From NCBI GenBank assembly GCA_030595765.1, contig JAUVCJ010000045.1, positions 1-12,335 of the forward strand: a stretch of DNA of 12,335 nt. Direction: 5' to 3'. The translations under genes were made by a program, and so were the position numbers. How positions within the stretch are numbered: position 1 is the first letter of the stretch; the number at the start of each line of letters is the position of its first letter. This stretch comes from Thermoplasmatota archaeon (GTDB taxonomy: Archaea > Thermoplasmatota > Thermoplasmata > GCA-020350865 > JAUVCJ01). Below the pieces are notes generated by a model. It was given only the letters and a program-made list of their open reading frames with translations. It was not told where the DNA came from and ran no database searches. Below are positions 1-6,177 of this stretch, piece after piece.

Positions 1-1008
1 ATCAGATGCACCATGGTCAGTTGTGGAGGATTCTGAAAAAGGCCGGTTGCATTGGATGCAGGCTTCCATTGTTGCAACGCAGGCGTTGTGGTAGGGAGCG
101 CCGCATTCACAGTGCTTGTGCGGAAATGAGGTTGTTATCCAGCCCTTGCACAATGTGCAGTACGAACCCCCCTCTTTGCCCTCATCCCCAAAGAGGAGGT
201 CGCCACCTCTATCTGGGTCTGGCCTATCCATATCAAGCGCCGTTGTTTCGGTTTCGCCTCTTTTTTCTACCCCTTCCCTGATAAGTTCATCCTTGGTCAT
301 TGGGGTCCATGCCCTTCTTGGCCTTTTCTTTGGAGTCGAAAGATGCAGATACTCGCGCTTGCCCTCCAGAACAAGTATCAGTGCTACAAGCCCGATAAAG
401 GACCCGAACAGAAAACCATAGGAGAGGAGTGCGAATATCGAGCCCAGTACAGCGGCATTGTAGTGCTCCCAAAAGATGGAGAAGAAACCTCCAACTGCGG
501 CAAGAAGAGAAAATATCATGATGCCCAGCGCAAGCAATGCAGTTGCGTTGCCCAAGCTTGGGGATTCAGGATGGTACCGCTCATCAACATAAATGGAACG
601 AGTGCCTTCCTCAAGGGCAAAGTCTACCATCATTGGCATGCCGCTGTTGATGGTAACGTTCTGGTAATAGGTGACATGGCCGGGAAATGTGGCTTTGAGC
701 TGGTGGTCACCTGTAGTGATGTTCTTCAACAGATAGTATCCATCTAGATTGGTAAAAGCATGAGCGGTGCCGTTATCCATTACAACCAATGCAGGAGTAA
801 GTTGAAGGCCGCTGACATTGAAGACATACCCTCCAACGTCCACGATCTCAGAACCTATCACATCGCCAAATGATATCGGTTCAGGCCTGTAAGTGGAAGC
901 ATTCAGAGCTGTTAAAATACCAAGGCCAGCACAAAGTAGCAATAGAATTCCAACAAGCTGGGGTCTGGGAGGAAACAACGACCTTCTTGTTCTTCCGGCC
1001 TGGTTCAT
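1..1008 (-). CDS. Membrane protein with regulatory-like beta domain and C-terminal RING/PHD-like zinc domain (partial)
   Basis: The reading frame is open for 336 codons from an ATG at 1008 and runs off the left edge without a stop. A strong ribosome binding site (AGGAGG) lies just before the ATG. Residues 17-35 form a signal anchor. Residues about 38-140 look like a carboxypeptidase-regulatory or CnaB-like beta domain (GYVFNVSG, then TNLDGYYLLKNITTGDHQL), probably outside the cell. Hydrophobic stretches at about 155-177 and 185-214 are transmembrane, followed by a basic stretch (KKRPRR). A charged linker leads to a compact zinc domain with eight candidate ligands: C284, C287, C300, C302, H307, C310, C317 and C320, a C4HC3 order with H-x2-C spacing as in RING/PHD-type treble-clef folds. 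It sits 27 bp after guaAB and may be co-transcribed with it. The function is unknown. The domain calls rest on motif reading only. Confidence 0.8.
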   Translation of the reverse strand, partial: MNQAGRTRRSLFPPRPQLVGILLLLCAGLGILTALNASTYRPEPISFGDVIGSEIVDVGGYVFNVSGLQLTPALVVMDNGTAHAFTNLDGYYLLKNITTGDHQLKATFPGHVTYYQNVTINSGMPMMVDFALEEGTRSIYVDERYHPESPSLGNATALLALGIMIFSLLAAVGGFFSIFWEHYNAAVLGSIFALLSYGFLFGSFIGLVALILVLEGKREYLHLSTPKKRPRRAWTPMTKDELIREGVEKRGETETTALDMDRPDPDRGGDLLFGDEGKEGGSYCTLCKGWITTSFPHKHCECGAPYHNACVATMEACIQCNRPFSESSTTDHGASD

Positions 1009-1035
1009 TTTCCTCCTGCTCCTTTTCTACTCTAA

Positions 1036-1983
1036 TTACTCCCATTCTATGGTTCCAGGCGGCTTGTTCGTGATGTCGTAAACAACACGGTTAATACGGC
1101 TACCCAGACTATTTGTGATTCTTACCGAGACACGCTCTAGTACCTCATGGGGAATTTTGGAGTAGGCCGCTGTCATTCCGTCCAAGGACTGCACTGCTCT
1201 GACCACAACGGTCCTACCGTAGGCCCTGACATCTCCTTGCACTCCAACGCTCTTTACAGAAAGAAGAGCAGCAAAATATTGCCAGGGAAGAACCATTTCC
1301 TCCTTGCTAGCTGCAGATTCAAGTTCTTCCTCTACGATGGCGCAGCACTCCCTGACGAGCTCAGCTGATTCCTGATTGGCCTCGCCAAGTATCCTAACTG
1401 CAAGACCGGGACCGGGAAAGGGCTGCTTCTCCGCAACTTCGATGTTTAGGGCTCTAGCAACCTGCCTGACCTCGTCCTTGTAAAGGTCACGTAGAGGCTC
1501 CGCCAAGGTCATATTAATATCGTCAGGCAAGGCGCCAACGTTATGGTGTGATTTGATTGTGTCCCGCAATCCACCGCCGCTCTCTATCCAATCTGGAGCA
1601 ATGGTGCCTTGTATCAGGTATTTGGCCTGGGTCGTCTCGGCTTCTCTCTCGAACACCCTGATGAACCTCTCACCAATGACAGACCTTTTCTGCTCAGGCT
1701 CGGTGATTCCAGCCAGGCCTGTATAGAACTCCTCGGAAGCGTCAACAACGGTAAGGTCAACACCTAACCTGTCGAACATGGCCTTGACACTCTCAGCCTC
1801 TCCCTTTCTCATGAATCCGGTATCAACAAAAACGCTAGTAAGCTGGTCTGTGACCGCTTTATAGGTCAGGACCGCAGCAACAGTGCTGTCTACCCCACCA
1901 GATGCGGCAATGATGGCTTTTCCCTTTACGTCCTGCCTAAGCTTCTCCACGGCCTCAACTATGAACTTCTCAGCGTCGAACAA
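1036..1983 (-). CDS. guaAB: GMP synthase (glutamine-hydrolysing) subunit B, ATP pyrophosphatase domain
   Basis: This is the stand-alone archaeal synthetase subunit that adenylates XMP and aminates it to GMP, using ammonia from a separate glutaminase subunit. That partner is not in this window. The PP-loop SGGVDS lies at residues 28-33. Further family signatures are FVDTGFMRKGE, QGTIAPDWIES, IKSHHNVG, QPFPGPGLAVRILGE in the dimerisation domain, and a C-terminus ending DITNKPPGTIEWE. The length of 315 aa is normal. I chose the TTG at 1983 because GAGGTGA lies 5 nt upstream and family members typically begin MFDxxKF. A GTG at 1992 would add three residues. The start is within about 10 nt of the purE stop, so translation of the two genes is probably coupled. 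Confidence 0.95.
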   Translation of the reverse strand: MFDAEKFIVEAVEKLRQDVKGKAIIAASGGVDSTVAAVLTYKAVTDQLTSVFVDTGFMRKGEAESVKAMFDRLGVDLTVVDASEEFYTGLAGITEPEQKRSVIGERFIRVFEREAETTQAKYLIQGTIAPDWIESGGGLRDTIKSHHNVGALPDDINMTLAEPLRDLYKDEVRQVARALNIEVAEKQPFPGPGLAVRILGEANQESAELVRECCAIVEEELESAASKEEMVLPWQYFAALLSVKSVGVQGDVRAYGRTVVVRAVQSLDGMTAAYSKIPHEVLERVSVRITNSLGSRINRVVYDITNKPPGTIEWE

Positions 1984-1993
1984 TAACTTCACC

Positions 1994-2446
1994 TCACATA
2001 TCCAGCATTCCTGCGGTCTCAGCCTGTTTGGCTCTGTAGGTCTCAAGCTTTTCAGCAAGAGCATCGTTATTCATCGCAAGCATCCTTATCGCAAGCAATG
2101 AAGCATTTTTGCCGTTATCCAGACCCACAGCGGCAACAGGCACCCCTGGAGGCATCTGCACTATGGACAAGATAGCATCCATGTTGACCTTTCCACTGAC
2201 TGGCACCCCGATCACAGGCTTCGGAGTGTGGGCTGCCATCACGCCTGGAAGAGCTGCAGATATGCCAGCAATTGCAATGAACACATCAACATCTTTTCTG
2301 GAGGCTATCTGTACCACAGCAGCTGGAGCTCTGTGGGCAGAAGCCACGTGAACCTCGTATGGAACCTCAAAGTCCTTGAGCACGTTAATGCATTTTTCTG
2401 CCACTGCTTGGTCGGAGTGGCTGCCCATGACGATTAGAACCTTCAT
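1994..2446 (-). CDS. purE: 5-(carboxyamino)imidazole ribonucleotide mutase / AIR carboxylase PurE
   Basis: PurE forms 4-carboxy-aminoimidazole ribonucleotide in purine synthesis. The 150-aa product has the family motifs in order: GSHSD at 8-12 (phosphate and nucleotide binding), SAHR at 36-39 carrying the catalytic histidine H38, AGISAALPGVMA, and a long C-terminal helix region after SIVQMPPGVPVA. The usual histidine of bacterial AAHLPG is alanine here. Whether it acts as N5-CAIR mutase (needs PurK) or as a direct AIR carboxylase cannot be told from this window, which contains no purK. The start at 2446 matches the usual MKVLIVMGSHSD beginning; an in-frame ATG at 2476 would add ten residues not typical of the family. 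It is first gene of a unit with guaAB, so two purine steps share a transcript. Confidence 0.94.
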   Translation of the reverse strand: MKVLIVMGSHSDQAVAEKCINVLKDFEVPYEVHVASAHRAPAAVVQIASRKDVDVFIAIAGISAALPGVMAAHTPKPVIGVPVSGKVNMDAILSIVQMPPGVPVAAVGLDNGKNASLLAIRMLAMNNDALAEKLETYRAKQAETAGMLDM

Positions 2447-2518
2447 AACATCCCCACGGCGTAATGCAGAATGCAATTCATAAGGGTTTCGGGGCTTTTA
2501 GCCAGTTATAGCGAAAGG

Positions 2519-2527
2519 TTTAATTAT
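2519..2527 (+). promoter_or_regulatory. Probable TATA box for the 75-aa gene and possibly the initiator tRNA
   Basis: TTTAATTAT preceded by GAAAGG resembles an archaeal BRE/TATA pair. A start about 25 bp downstream would fall near 2548 and give a leader carrying AAGGTGA 6 nt before the ATG at 2561. This is pattern reading only. Confidence 0.4.
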
Positions 2528-2560
2528 GCTGTCGGCGCATGCCCACGAAGGTGAGTGGAA

Positions 2561-2788
2561 ATGACCTGGGCGGACCTTACTGACAACGATAAAAAAGTCT
2601 ATGAATTCGTCAGGGATGGCGATTTCGAGACGAAGAAATGGTCCACACCAGATGCCACCAAGAAGCTCGGACTGCCTGAGAAGGATATCTATGAATCCAT
2701 GTCCAACCTGACAAAGAACCTGAAGGACAAGTTCTGGATATACTACAAGGATGGCGGCCTAAGAGTGGTGGCAGATCCACTAAATTAA
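2561..2788 (+). CDS. Small winged-helix-like protein, function unknown
   Basis: A 75-aa soluble protein rich in Lys and Asp. Residues about 30-72 (TPDATKKLGLPEKDIYESMSN, then a helix, then FWIYYKDGGLRVVA) have the helix-turn-helix plus beta-wing look of a small winged-helix domain, so DNA binding is possible, but I do not recognise the family. ATG at 2561 is chosen because AAGGTGA ends 6 nt upstream; a GTG at 2555 overlaps that site. The stop lies only 6 bp before the initiator tRNA-Met, and I see no TATA box at the right distance before the tRNA. The two may therefore share a transcript. It is divergent from purE. Confidence 0.72.
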   Translation: MTWADLTDNDKKVYEFVRDGDFETKKWSTPDATKKLGLPEKDIYESMSNLTKNLKDKFWIYYKDGGLRVVADPLN

Positions 2789-2794
2789 CACAAT

Positions 2795-2922
2795 AGCGGG
2801 GTGGGGTAGCCAGGAAATCCCGACGGGCTCATAGCTTGCGCAAGGAACTTCCTTCGCGGGTAAACAGCTTGATCGACAGGGAAACCCGTAGATCCATGGT
2901 TCAAATCCATGCCCCGCTACCA
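2795..2922 (+). tRNA. Initiator tRNA-Met (CAT) with intron, CCA encoded
   Basis: The acceptor stem AGCGGGG (2795-2801) pairs fully with CCCCGCT (2912-2918), including the A-U first pair typical of archaeal initiators. The discriminator A is 2919 and the encoded CCA is 2920-2922. The anticodon stem is ACGGG (2823-2827) with CCCGT (2885-2889), giving the three G-C pairs characteristic of initiators. The anticodon CAT is 2830-2832. The T arm is CATGG-TTCAAAT-CCATG. The spliced anticodon loop is CTCATAA if the 50-nt insert 2834-2883 is removed after position 37. The body closely resembles known archaeal initiator sequences. Confidence 0.93.
2834..2883 (+). other. Intron of initiator tRNA-Met (37/38 position)
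   Basis: Removing these 50 nt restores a 7-nt anticodon loop. The central helix of the expected bulge-helix-bulge is imperfect: C2828-G2881, U2829-G2880 and C2830-G2879 pair, but A2831 faces A2878, and no obvious intron-side helix follows. This is a relaxed splice motif compared with the elongator tRNA at 10959. Confidence 0.75.
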
Positions 2923-2956
2923 CCCTCTTTTTACAGTTGGTTATCGGGTGGTAGCG
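2915..2956 (+). repeat. Perfect 11-bp inverted repeat over the tRNA 3' end
   Basis: CGCTACCACCC (2915-2925), which includes the acceptor end and CCA of the initiator tRNA, is exactly complementary to GGGTGGTAGCG (2946-2956) across a 20-nt T-rich loop. In a read-through transcript it could compete with the acceptor stem. It may also act as a terminator-like structure. Confidence 0.6.
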
Positions 2957-3065
2957 TGTCGCTCGACTTTTCTCAATGCCAGATCTCCGAAAAGTCTCGC
3001 TGCCCCGCTGTTTTCTTCAGCATGATTGAGCAGAAAACATCGTGTATCCGCTATTCTATACGATT
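2940..3065. repeat. Structured direct repeat, copy 1
   Basis: First copy of a tandem module in the 395-bp gap between the initiator tRNA and the convergent larE-like gene. In order it holds a small hairpin AGCG-tgt-CGCT (2953-2963), a hairpin GACTTTTC / GAAAAGTC (2965-2972 / 2989-2996), the block GCTGCCCCG, a hairpin TGTTTTCT / AGAAAACA (3009-3016 / 3032-3039), then CGTGTATCC and CCGCTATTCTATAC (3048-3061). No convincing coding sequence is present. The function is unknown. Confidence 0.75.
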
Positions 3066-3074
3066 TTATAATTT

Positions 3075-3243
3075 GTTATCAGTGGTAGTGCATCGCTCGA
3101 CTTTTCTCAATGCCGTATCTCCGAAAAGTCTTGCTGCCCCGTATTTTCCTTTTACCAATTTGTCAAGGAAAATAGCGTGTTTCCTTGTTCTGTCTATCCA
3201 ATCTCACCTCAGAACTTCGGATGCCCCGCTATTCTATACAATT
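3075..3243. repeat. Structured direct repeat, copy 2
   Basis: Second copy, with about 60 of the first 68 positions identical to copy 1. The AGCG/CGCT stem becomes AGTG/CGCT (pairing kept by a G-U pair). The GACTTTTC / GAAAAGTC stem is unchanged (3099-3106 / 3123-3130). The third stem has a different sequence but still pairs: TATTTTCCTT / AAGGAAAATA (3142-3151 / 3165-3174). CGTGTTTCC follows at 3176-3184. The closing CCGCTATTCTATAC (3226-3239) comes after about 41 extra bases. Conserved pairing with changed sequence suggests selection on structure. Confidence 0.7.
3221..3231 (+). repeat. Copy of the initiator tRNA 3' acceptor end
   Basis: ATGCCCCGCTA at 3221-3231 repeats 2909-2919 of the initiator tRNA exactly. 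The shorter TGCCCCG core also occurs in both structured repeat copies (3001-3007 and 3135-3141). This could be an attachment-site remnant or simply part of the repeat family. Confidence 0.45.
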
Positions 3244-3317
3244 GGTGCAATTCATGCATGTTGGTGAGGACATATCTCTATGTTAGAATAACGGCTTTTC
3301 ATTGACATAAATTATCT

Positions 3318-4151
3318 TCAGTCAATTTCGTGCGTATATCTCAAATCTCTTTTCGAACCATATGCCATTAGATCCAGAGTAACATGCTCAAAACCAAGCC
3401 CTTTGAACTTCGTATATATGTGGCGACGTAATTTTGGATCACAAAACAGGCTCCATTCATCTTCCTCCACTTCAATTCGAGCAATGTTCTCGTGATACCT
3501 AACTCTGACTTGACCGGCCCCATTAGCCATAAGAATATTTTCAGCGGATTCCACTTTTTTCAATATTTTACCTGATATCTTGATCCCGTGTGGTATCCGA
3601 GATGATAAGCATGCCGCTGCTGGCTTATTCCATGTGGGTAGGGAACGAGATTTGCTGAGCATCCGAATCTCTTCCTTGCAAAGACCGGCTTCAAGTAATG
3701 GACTTCTAACACCACATTCCTTTGCTGAAATCATTCCGGGCCTGTCGTCATCAAGGTCATCATCATTCGTTCCATCAAGGACATATGGAATATCCAAAGA
3801 TCGCGCTTCATGCCAACACCTATTAAAGAGTGTTTTTTTGCAATGATAACACCTATTTCTATCGTTTTTAATATAATCTTTATTGTTAAACTCATCAGTA
3901 TCTACGAATTTATAGCGAACACCAATCATTGAGATAAGTTCCTTGGCCTGTTCAATATCTTTCTGCTTCAAACTCGGTGAAACTCCGATAATAGCCACAA
4001 CACCATGGTCTAGAACTTCTTTTGCGATAGCCAATAACAGTGTGGAATCAACACCTGCCGAGAATGCAACTACGACATTACCCATATTGGCCAGAATTGC
4101 CTTGAGTTTTCTTTCTTTTGTGCTTAGCAGTTCTGATCTGGTTGAATTCAT
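3318..4151 (-). CDS. larE: LarE-like ATP-dependent sacrificial sulfur transferase
   Basis: This PP-loop enzyme family activates a carboxylate with ATP and transfers sulfur; in characterised LarE the sulfur comes from the enzyme's own cysteine or, in cluster-bearing forms, from a [4Fe-4S]-bound sulfide. The PP-loop is SAGVDS at residues 31-36. CYHC (C101, C104) and C181 in the WNKPAAACLSSRIPHG motif give three cysteines, the pattern expected of cluster-binding LarE homologues; C181 aligns with the sacrificial cysteine. The length of 277 aa is normal. Its ATG overlaps the TGA of the upstream gene (ATGA), so the two are translationally coupled. No larA, larB or larC is present, so lactate racemase cofactor synthesis is not supported by context. 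A different substrate in this thi4-linked operon is more likely. Confidence 0.87.
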   Translation of the reverse strand: MNSTRSELLSTKERKLKAILANMGNVVVAFSAGVDSTLLLAIAKEVLDHGVVAIIGVSPSLKQKDIEQAKELISMIGVRYKFVDTDEFNNKDYIKNDRNRCYHCKKTLFNRCWHEARSLDIPYVLDGTNDDDLDDDRPGMISAKECGVRSPLLEAGLCKEEIRMLSKSRSLPTWNKPAAACLSSRIPHGIKISGKILKKVESAENILMANGAGQVRVRYHENIARIEVEEDEWSLFCDPKLRRHIYTKFKGLGFEHVTLDLMAYGSKRDLRYTHEID

Positions 4152-5167
4152 ATCTGCAACGTCCGTAGGGCTTGAGGGGGCAGGTCATTTTCTATCTCCA
4201 AAATGGTAGAGATCTTTTGCTCATTGCTGCCTGATAACAATCTAACAGAGCCTGATCCGCCCTGATGATCGCTGTATCTCAATACTATTTTTGCGGCAGT
4301 GATAATCTCATCCTTTGAAGGCCCCCCCTTAAGAAGTGCGATGGGCCCTGGAACATTTTCAACCTCAAGGGTATATTCACCACCAGCCCTCCTCTGAATT
4401 GCTGAGTTCTCATCCTCGTTTCTTCCCACTACAACCTTGCAACCTCTGTTCAATCTAAAATGACGTCCGAACTTCAATAATTCAAGGTCGGCCATTACCA
4501 GATTCTCATCATGTTCAAAGATATCTTTCACTTTCCGTGAAAAATTGGTGTCGGTTAATAGACATCCTCCAGTTCCACAAGGATAATCGACAAGCATATA
4601 CTCTTCGGCCTTCTGAATCTGGAGCTTTCTTGACCGGCCAACGATATCGAGTAATTCAATTCTATCTATGATGCCCTCCTTCTCAGGGATTGTGGGCTCA
4701 AGTGCCTTCGCACTTAGGGGCCGAAGGATCAATCCTTCCAACCCTGTTTTTGTTTCTATGAGCTGGAGCCTGTTCCTCATCTGGCTCATTGGTCTTTGGT
4801 TCACCACTTCCCCTGTAACGATAAAGCTGGCATCCTCCTCTTTCATAATGGATTTGACCTTTTCCAACATGTATATGCGGCAATCTAGACACGGATTTAC
4901 ACCCTTGCCAACACCGAAATTTGGCTTTTTAATAATCTCCAGATAATCAGAGCCTTTGGGTACGCTTCTTATGGGAATTCCAAGCTGATTTGACAACCGG
5001 ACTGCCTCTGAACTGCAACCTAACCTTTTCTTTTTATTTGAGGTGCATGTACAGAAAATACTTGTGAAATTTACTGCAACTAGGCTGATTCCCTGATCCT
5101 GAATCATCTTTGCAGCTAGAGCTGAATCTAGCCCCCCCGATACCAGCATAATAGCTCTCTTATTCAT
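4148..5167 (-). CDS. MnmA-like PP-loop sulfurtransferase with NFACT-R-like C-terminal domain
   Basis: The 339-aa protein starts with an ATP-pyrophosphatase domain (SGGLDS, residues 10-15) of the tRNA 2-thiouridylase/ThiI group. Cysteines cluster as C39 and C41, C51, PCLDCRIYM (C93, C96) and CGTGGC (C197, C202), a pattern fitting metal or Fe-S and persulfide chemistry. TGEVVNQRPMSQ and RPLSAKALEPTIPE are strong family signatures. From about 225 on, GRHFRLNRGCKVVVGRNEDEN resembles the NFACT-R (DUF814) RNA-binding domain. Such fusions are commonly annotated as tRNA thiolation enzymes, but the substrate is not established to my knowledge. ATG at 5167 is chosen by similarity (MNKRAIMLVSGG); a GTG at 5188 is possible. 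It lies 61 bp from thi4 and overlaps larE by 4 bp. Confidence 0.85.
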   Translation of the reverse strand: MNKRAIMLVSGGLDSALAAKMIQDQGISLVAVNFTSIFCTCTSNKKKRLGCSSEAVRLSNQLGIPIRSVPKGSDYLEIIKKPNFGVGKGVNPCLDCRIYMLEKVKSIMKEEDASFIVTGEVVNQRPMSQMRNRLQLIETKTGLEGLILRPLSAKALEPTIPEKEGIIDRIELLDIVGRSRKLQIQKAEEYMLVDYPCGTGGCLLTDTNFSRKVKDIFEHDENLVMADLELLKFGRHFRLNRGCKVVVGRNEDENSAIQRRAGGEYTLEVENVPGPIALLKGGPSKDEIITAAKIVLRYSDHQGGSGSVRLLSGSNEQKISTILEIENDLPPQALRTLQI

Positions 5168-5216
5168 GCTCAATGACACCCTGCTCACAGTTAAGGAAGA
5201 AATATTTGGGCGTTCA

Positions 5217-5229
5217 TGCTTATATTAAT
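5217..5229 (-). promoter_or_regulatory. Possible internal TATA box before the PP-loop gene
   Basis: On the minus strand TTAATTAATATAAGC spans the end of thi4. A start about 25 bp on would fall near 5197, shortly before either candidate start codon. This could give the PP-loop/larE pair its own promoter in addition to read-through from thi4. Confidence 0.35.
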
Positions 5230-6050
5230 TAAGCTCCGGATGAAGGACTTTGACCGGAGTTATTATCCAATATCCTAGATGCTATGACAGCAGCACGTTT
5301 GCCGGACATGAGCATCCCTCCAAAAGTGGGTCCCATACGCGGTAAGCCGAACATGGTGGATACAGCCATCCCTGTCACAATCAACCCTGGATAAACCTCT
5401 TTTGTATTTTCCACTACTGCATCCTCCGAGGTCTCTACATCCATAGCTCCGAATCCCTTTGGTTCGATAATACTTCTTTTTTGTAGAGAACCAACAACAA
5501 CAGCATCGTGTCCTGTTGCATCAATGACAACCCCAGTCTCGATTGCAATCGGGTCAACACACGTAATTGCACGTGGTAGTGCTCCAACAGGAGTCCAATT
5601 GATCACAACCCCCTCAACCTTGTCATTCCTAATGACCACGTCATCGAATTTGGTCATATTTAGTATACATACTCCAGCTTCGCAAGATGAAACGATAAGT
5701 TTAGAACAGGCATGAGGCCCGTTGGCGACGAATAGTCCTTCACCACATTGCCGGAAAGGAATACCAATTTCTGTCAATACCTTGTCGGACGGTGCTCTGA
5801 AAGTTACTGGATTCATCAGATATCCGCCAAGCCAAAAGCCCCCTCCAAGGTAGTTGTTTGCCTCTATCAGAACAACTTTCTTCCCCTCTCTAGCCAAATC
5901 TCGGGCGCATATTAGACCGCTGGGCCCTCCACCAATCACAACTGCATCAGATTCGATATGATCTGATAATTCCTTTAGATATTCTCCTAAAATCGCCTGT
6001 GTCACATCCTTTTCTGAAACCTTTGCAAATTTATTTTGTTCGAGGGGCAT
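5229..6050 (-). CDS. thi4: Thi4-family thiazole synthase, cysteine type
   Basis: Thi4 builds the ADP-thiazole precursor of thiamine from NAD, glycine and sulfur; archaeal members are sometimes labelled ribose-1,5-bisphosphate isomerase. The 273-aa protein has the nucleotide-binding GGGPSG at 40-45, an acidic strand end in LIEANNYLGGG, DATGHDA, and a C-terminal PRMGPTFGGMLMSGKRAA. At the position of the yeast suicide cysteine (CMDP motif) it reads ITCVDP, with C164, rather than the histidine I recall for sulfide-using methanogen enzymes (HVDP). This points to a cysteine-donor enzyme. ATG at 6050 is chosen because GGTGAT lies 4 nt upstream; ATG 6056 and TTG 6062 are alternatives. It is the first gene of the operon and is divergent from the regulator at 6178. 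Confidence 0.93.
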   Translation of the reverse strand: MPLEQNKFAKVSEKDVTQAILGEYLKELSDHIESDAVVIGGGPSGLICARDLAREGKKVVLIEANNYLGGGFWLGGYLMNPVTFRAPSDKVLTEIGIPFRQCGEGLFVANGPHACSKLIVSSCEAGVCILNMTKFDDVVIRNDKVEGVVINWTPVGALPRAITCVDPIAIETGVVIDATGHDAVVVGSLQKRSIIEPKGFGAMDVETSEDAVVENTKEVYPGLIVTGMAVSTMFGLPRMGPTFGGMLMSGKRAAVIASRILDNNSGQSPSSGA

Positions 6051-6064
6051 TTTCATCACCAAGT

Positions 6065-6080
6065 GTTAACAATCGTTAAC
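6065..6080. promoter_or_regulatory. Putative operator at the thi4 transcription start
   Basis: GTTAAC-AATC-GTTAAC consists of two identical 6-bp self-complementary half sites. It covers the position about 25-30 bp from the shared AT-rich box where thi4 transcription should begin, so binding would block initiation. A partner site lies at 6132. Confidence 0.6.
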
Positions 6081-6094
6081 CCCCCGAAATTGTA

Positions 6095-6108
6095 AAATTA
6101 TAAAAAGG
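6095..6108. promoter_or_regulatory. Shared bidirectional TATA region of thi4 and the regulator
   Basis: AAATTATAAAAAGG reads as a TATA box on the plus strand and as CCTTTTTATAATTT on the minus strand. It is centred between two divergent genes and between the two GTTAAC-type sites. Starts about 25 bp away on each side fall in or next to those sites. Confidence 0.55.
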
Positions 6109-6131
6109 TTTGCAAGGATTCGCGATCCAGA

Positions 6132-6146
6132 GTTAACGCCGTTAAT
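6132..6146. promoter_or_regulatory. Putative operator at the regulator's transcription start
   Basis: GTTAAC-GCC-GTTAAT matches the 6065 site except for a 3-bp spacer and one base in the second half. Its place suggests that the HTH protein represses its own gene together with thi4. Confidence 0.5.
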
Positions 6147-6177
6147 GTTATATCCCCTCCATATTATGATGATTCAC

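Noticed and set aside
2836..3267. Open frame of 143 codons on the plus strand
   Set aside because: It begins inside the tRNA intron and runs through tRNA exon and the structured repeats; no protein-like pattern or ribosome binding site.
3318..4151. Lactate racemase maturation cluster
   Set aside because: LarE-like alone; no larA, larB or larC in the window, and the neighbours are thiamine/thiolation genes.
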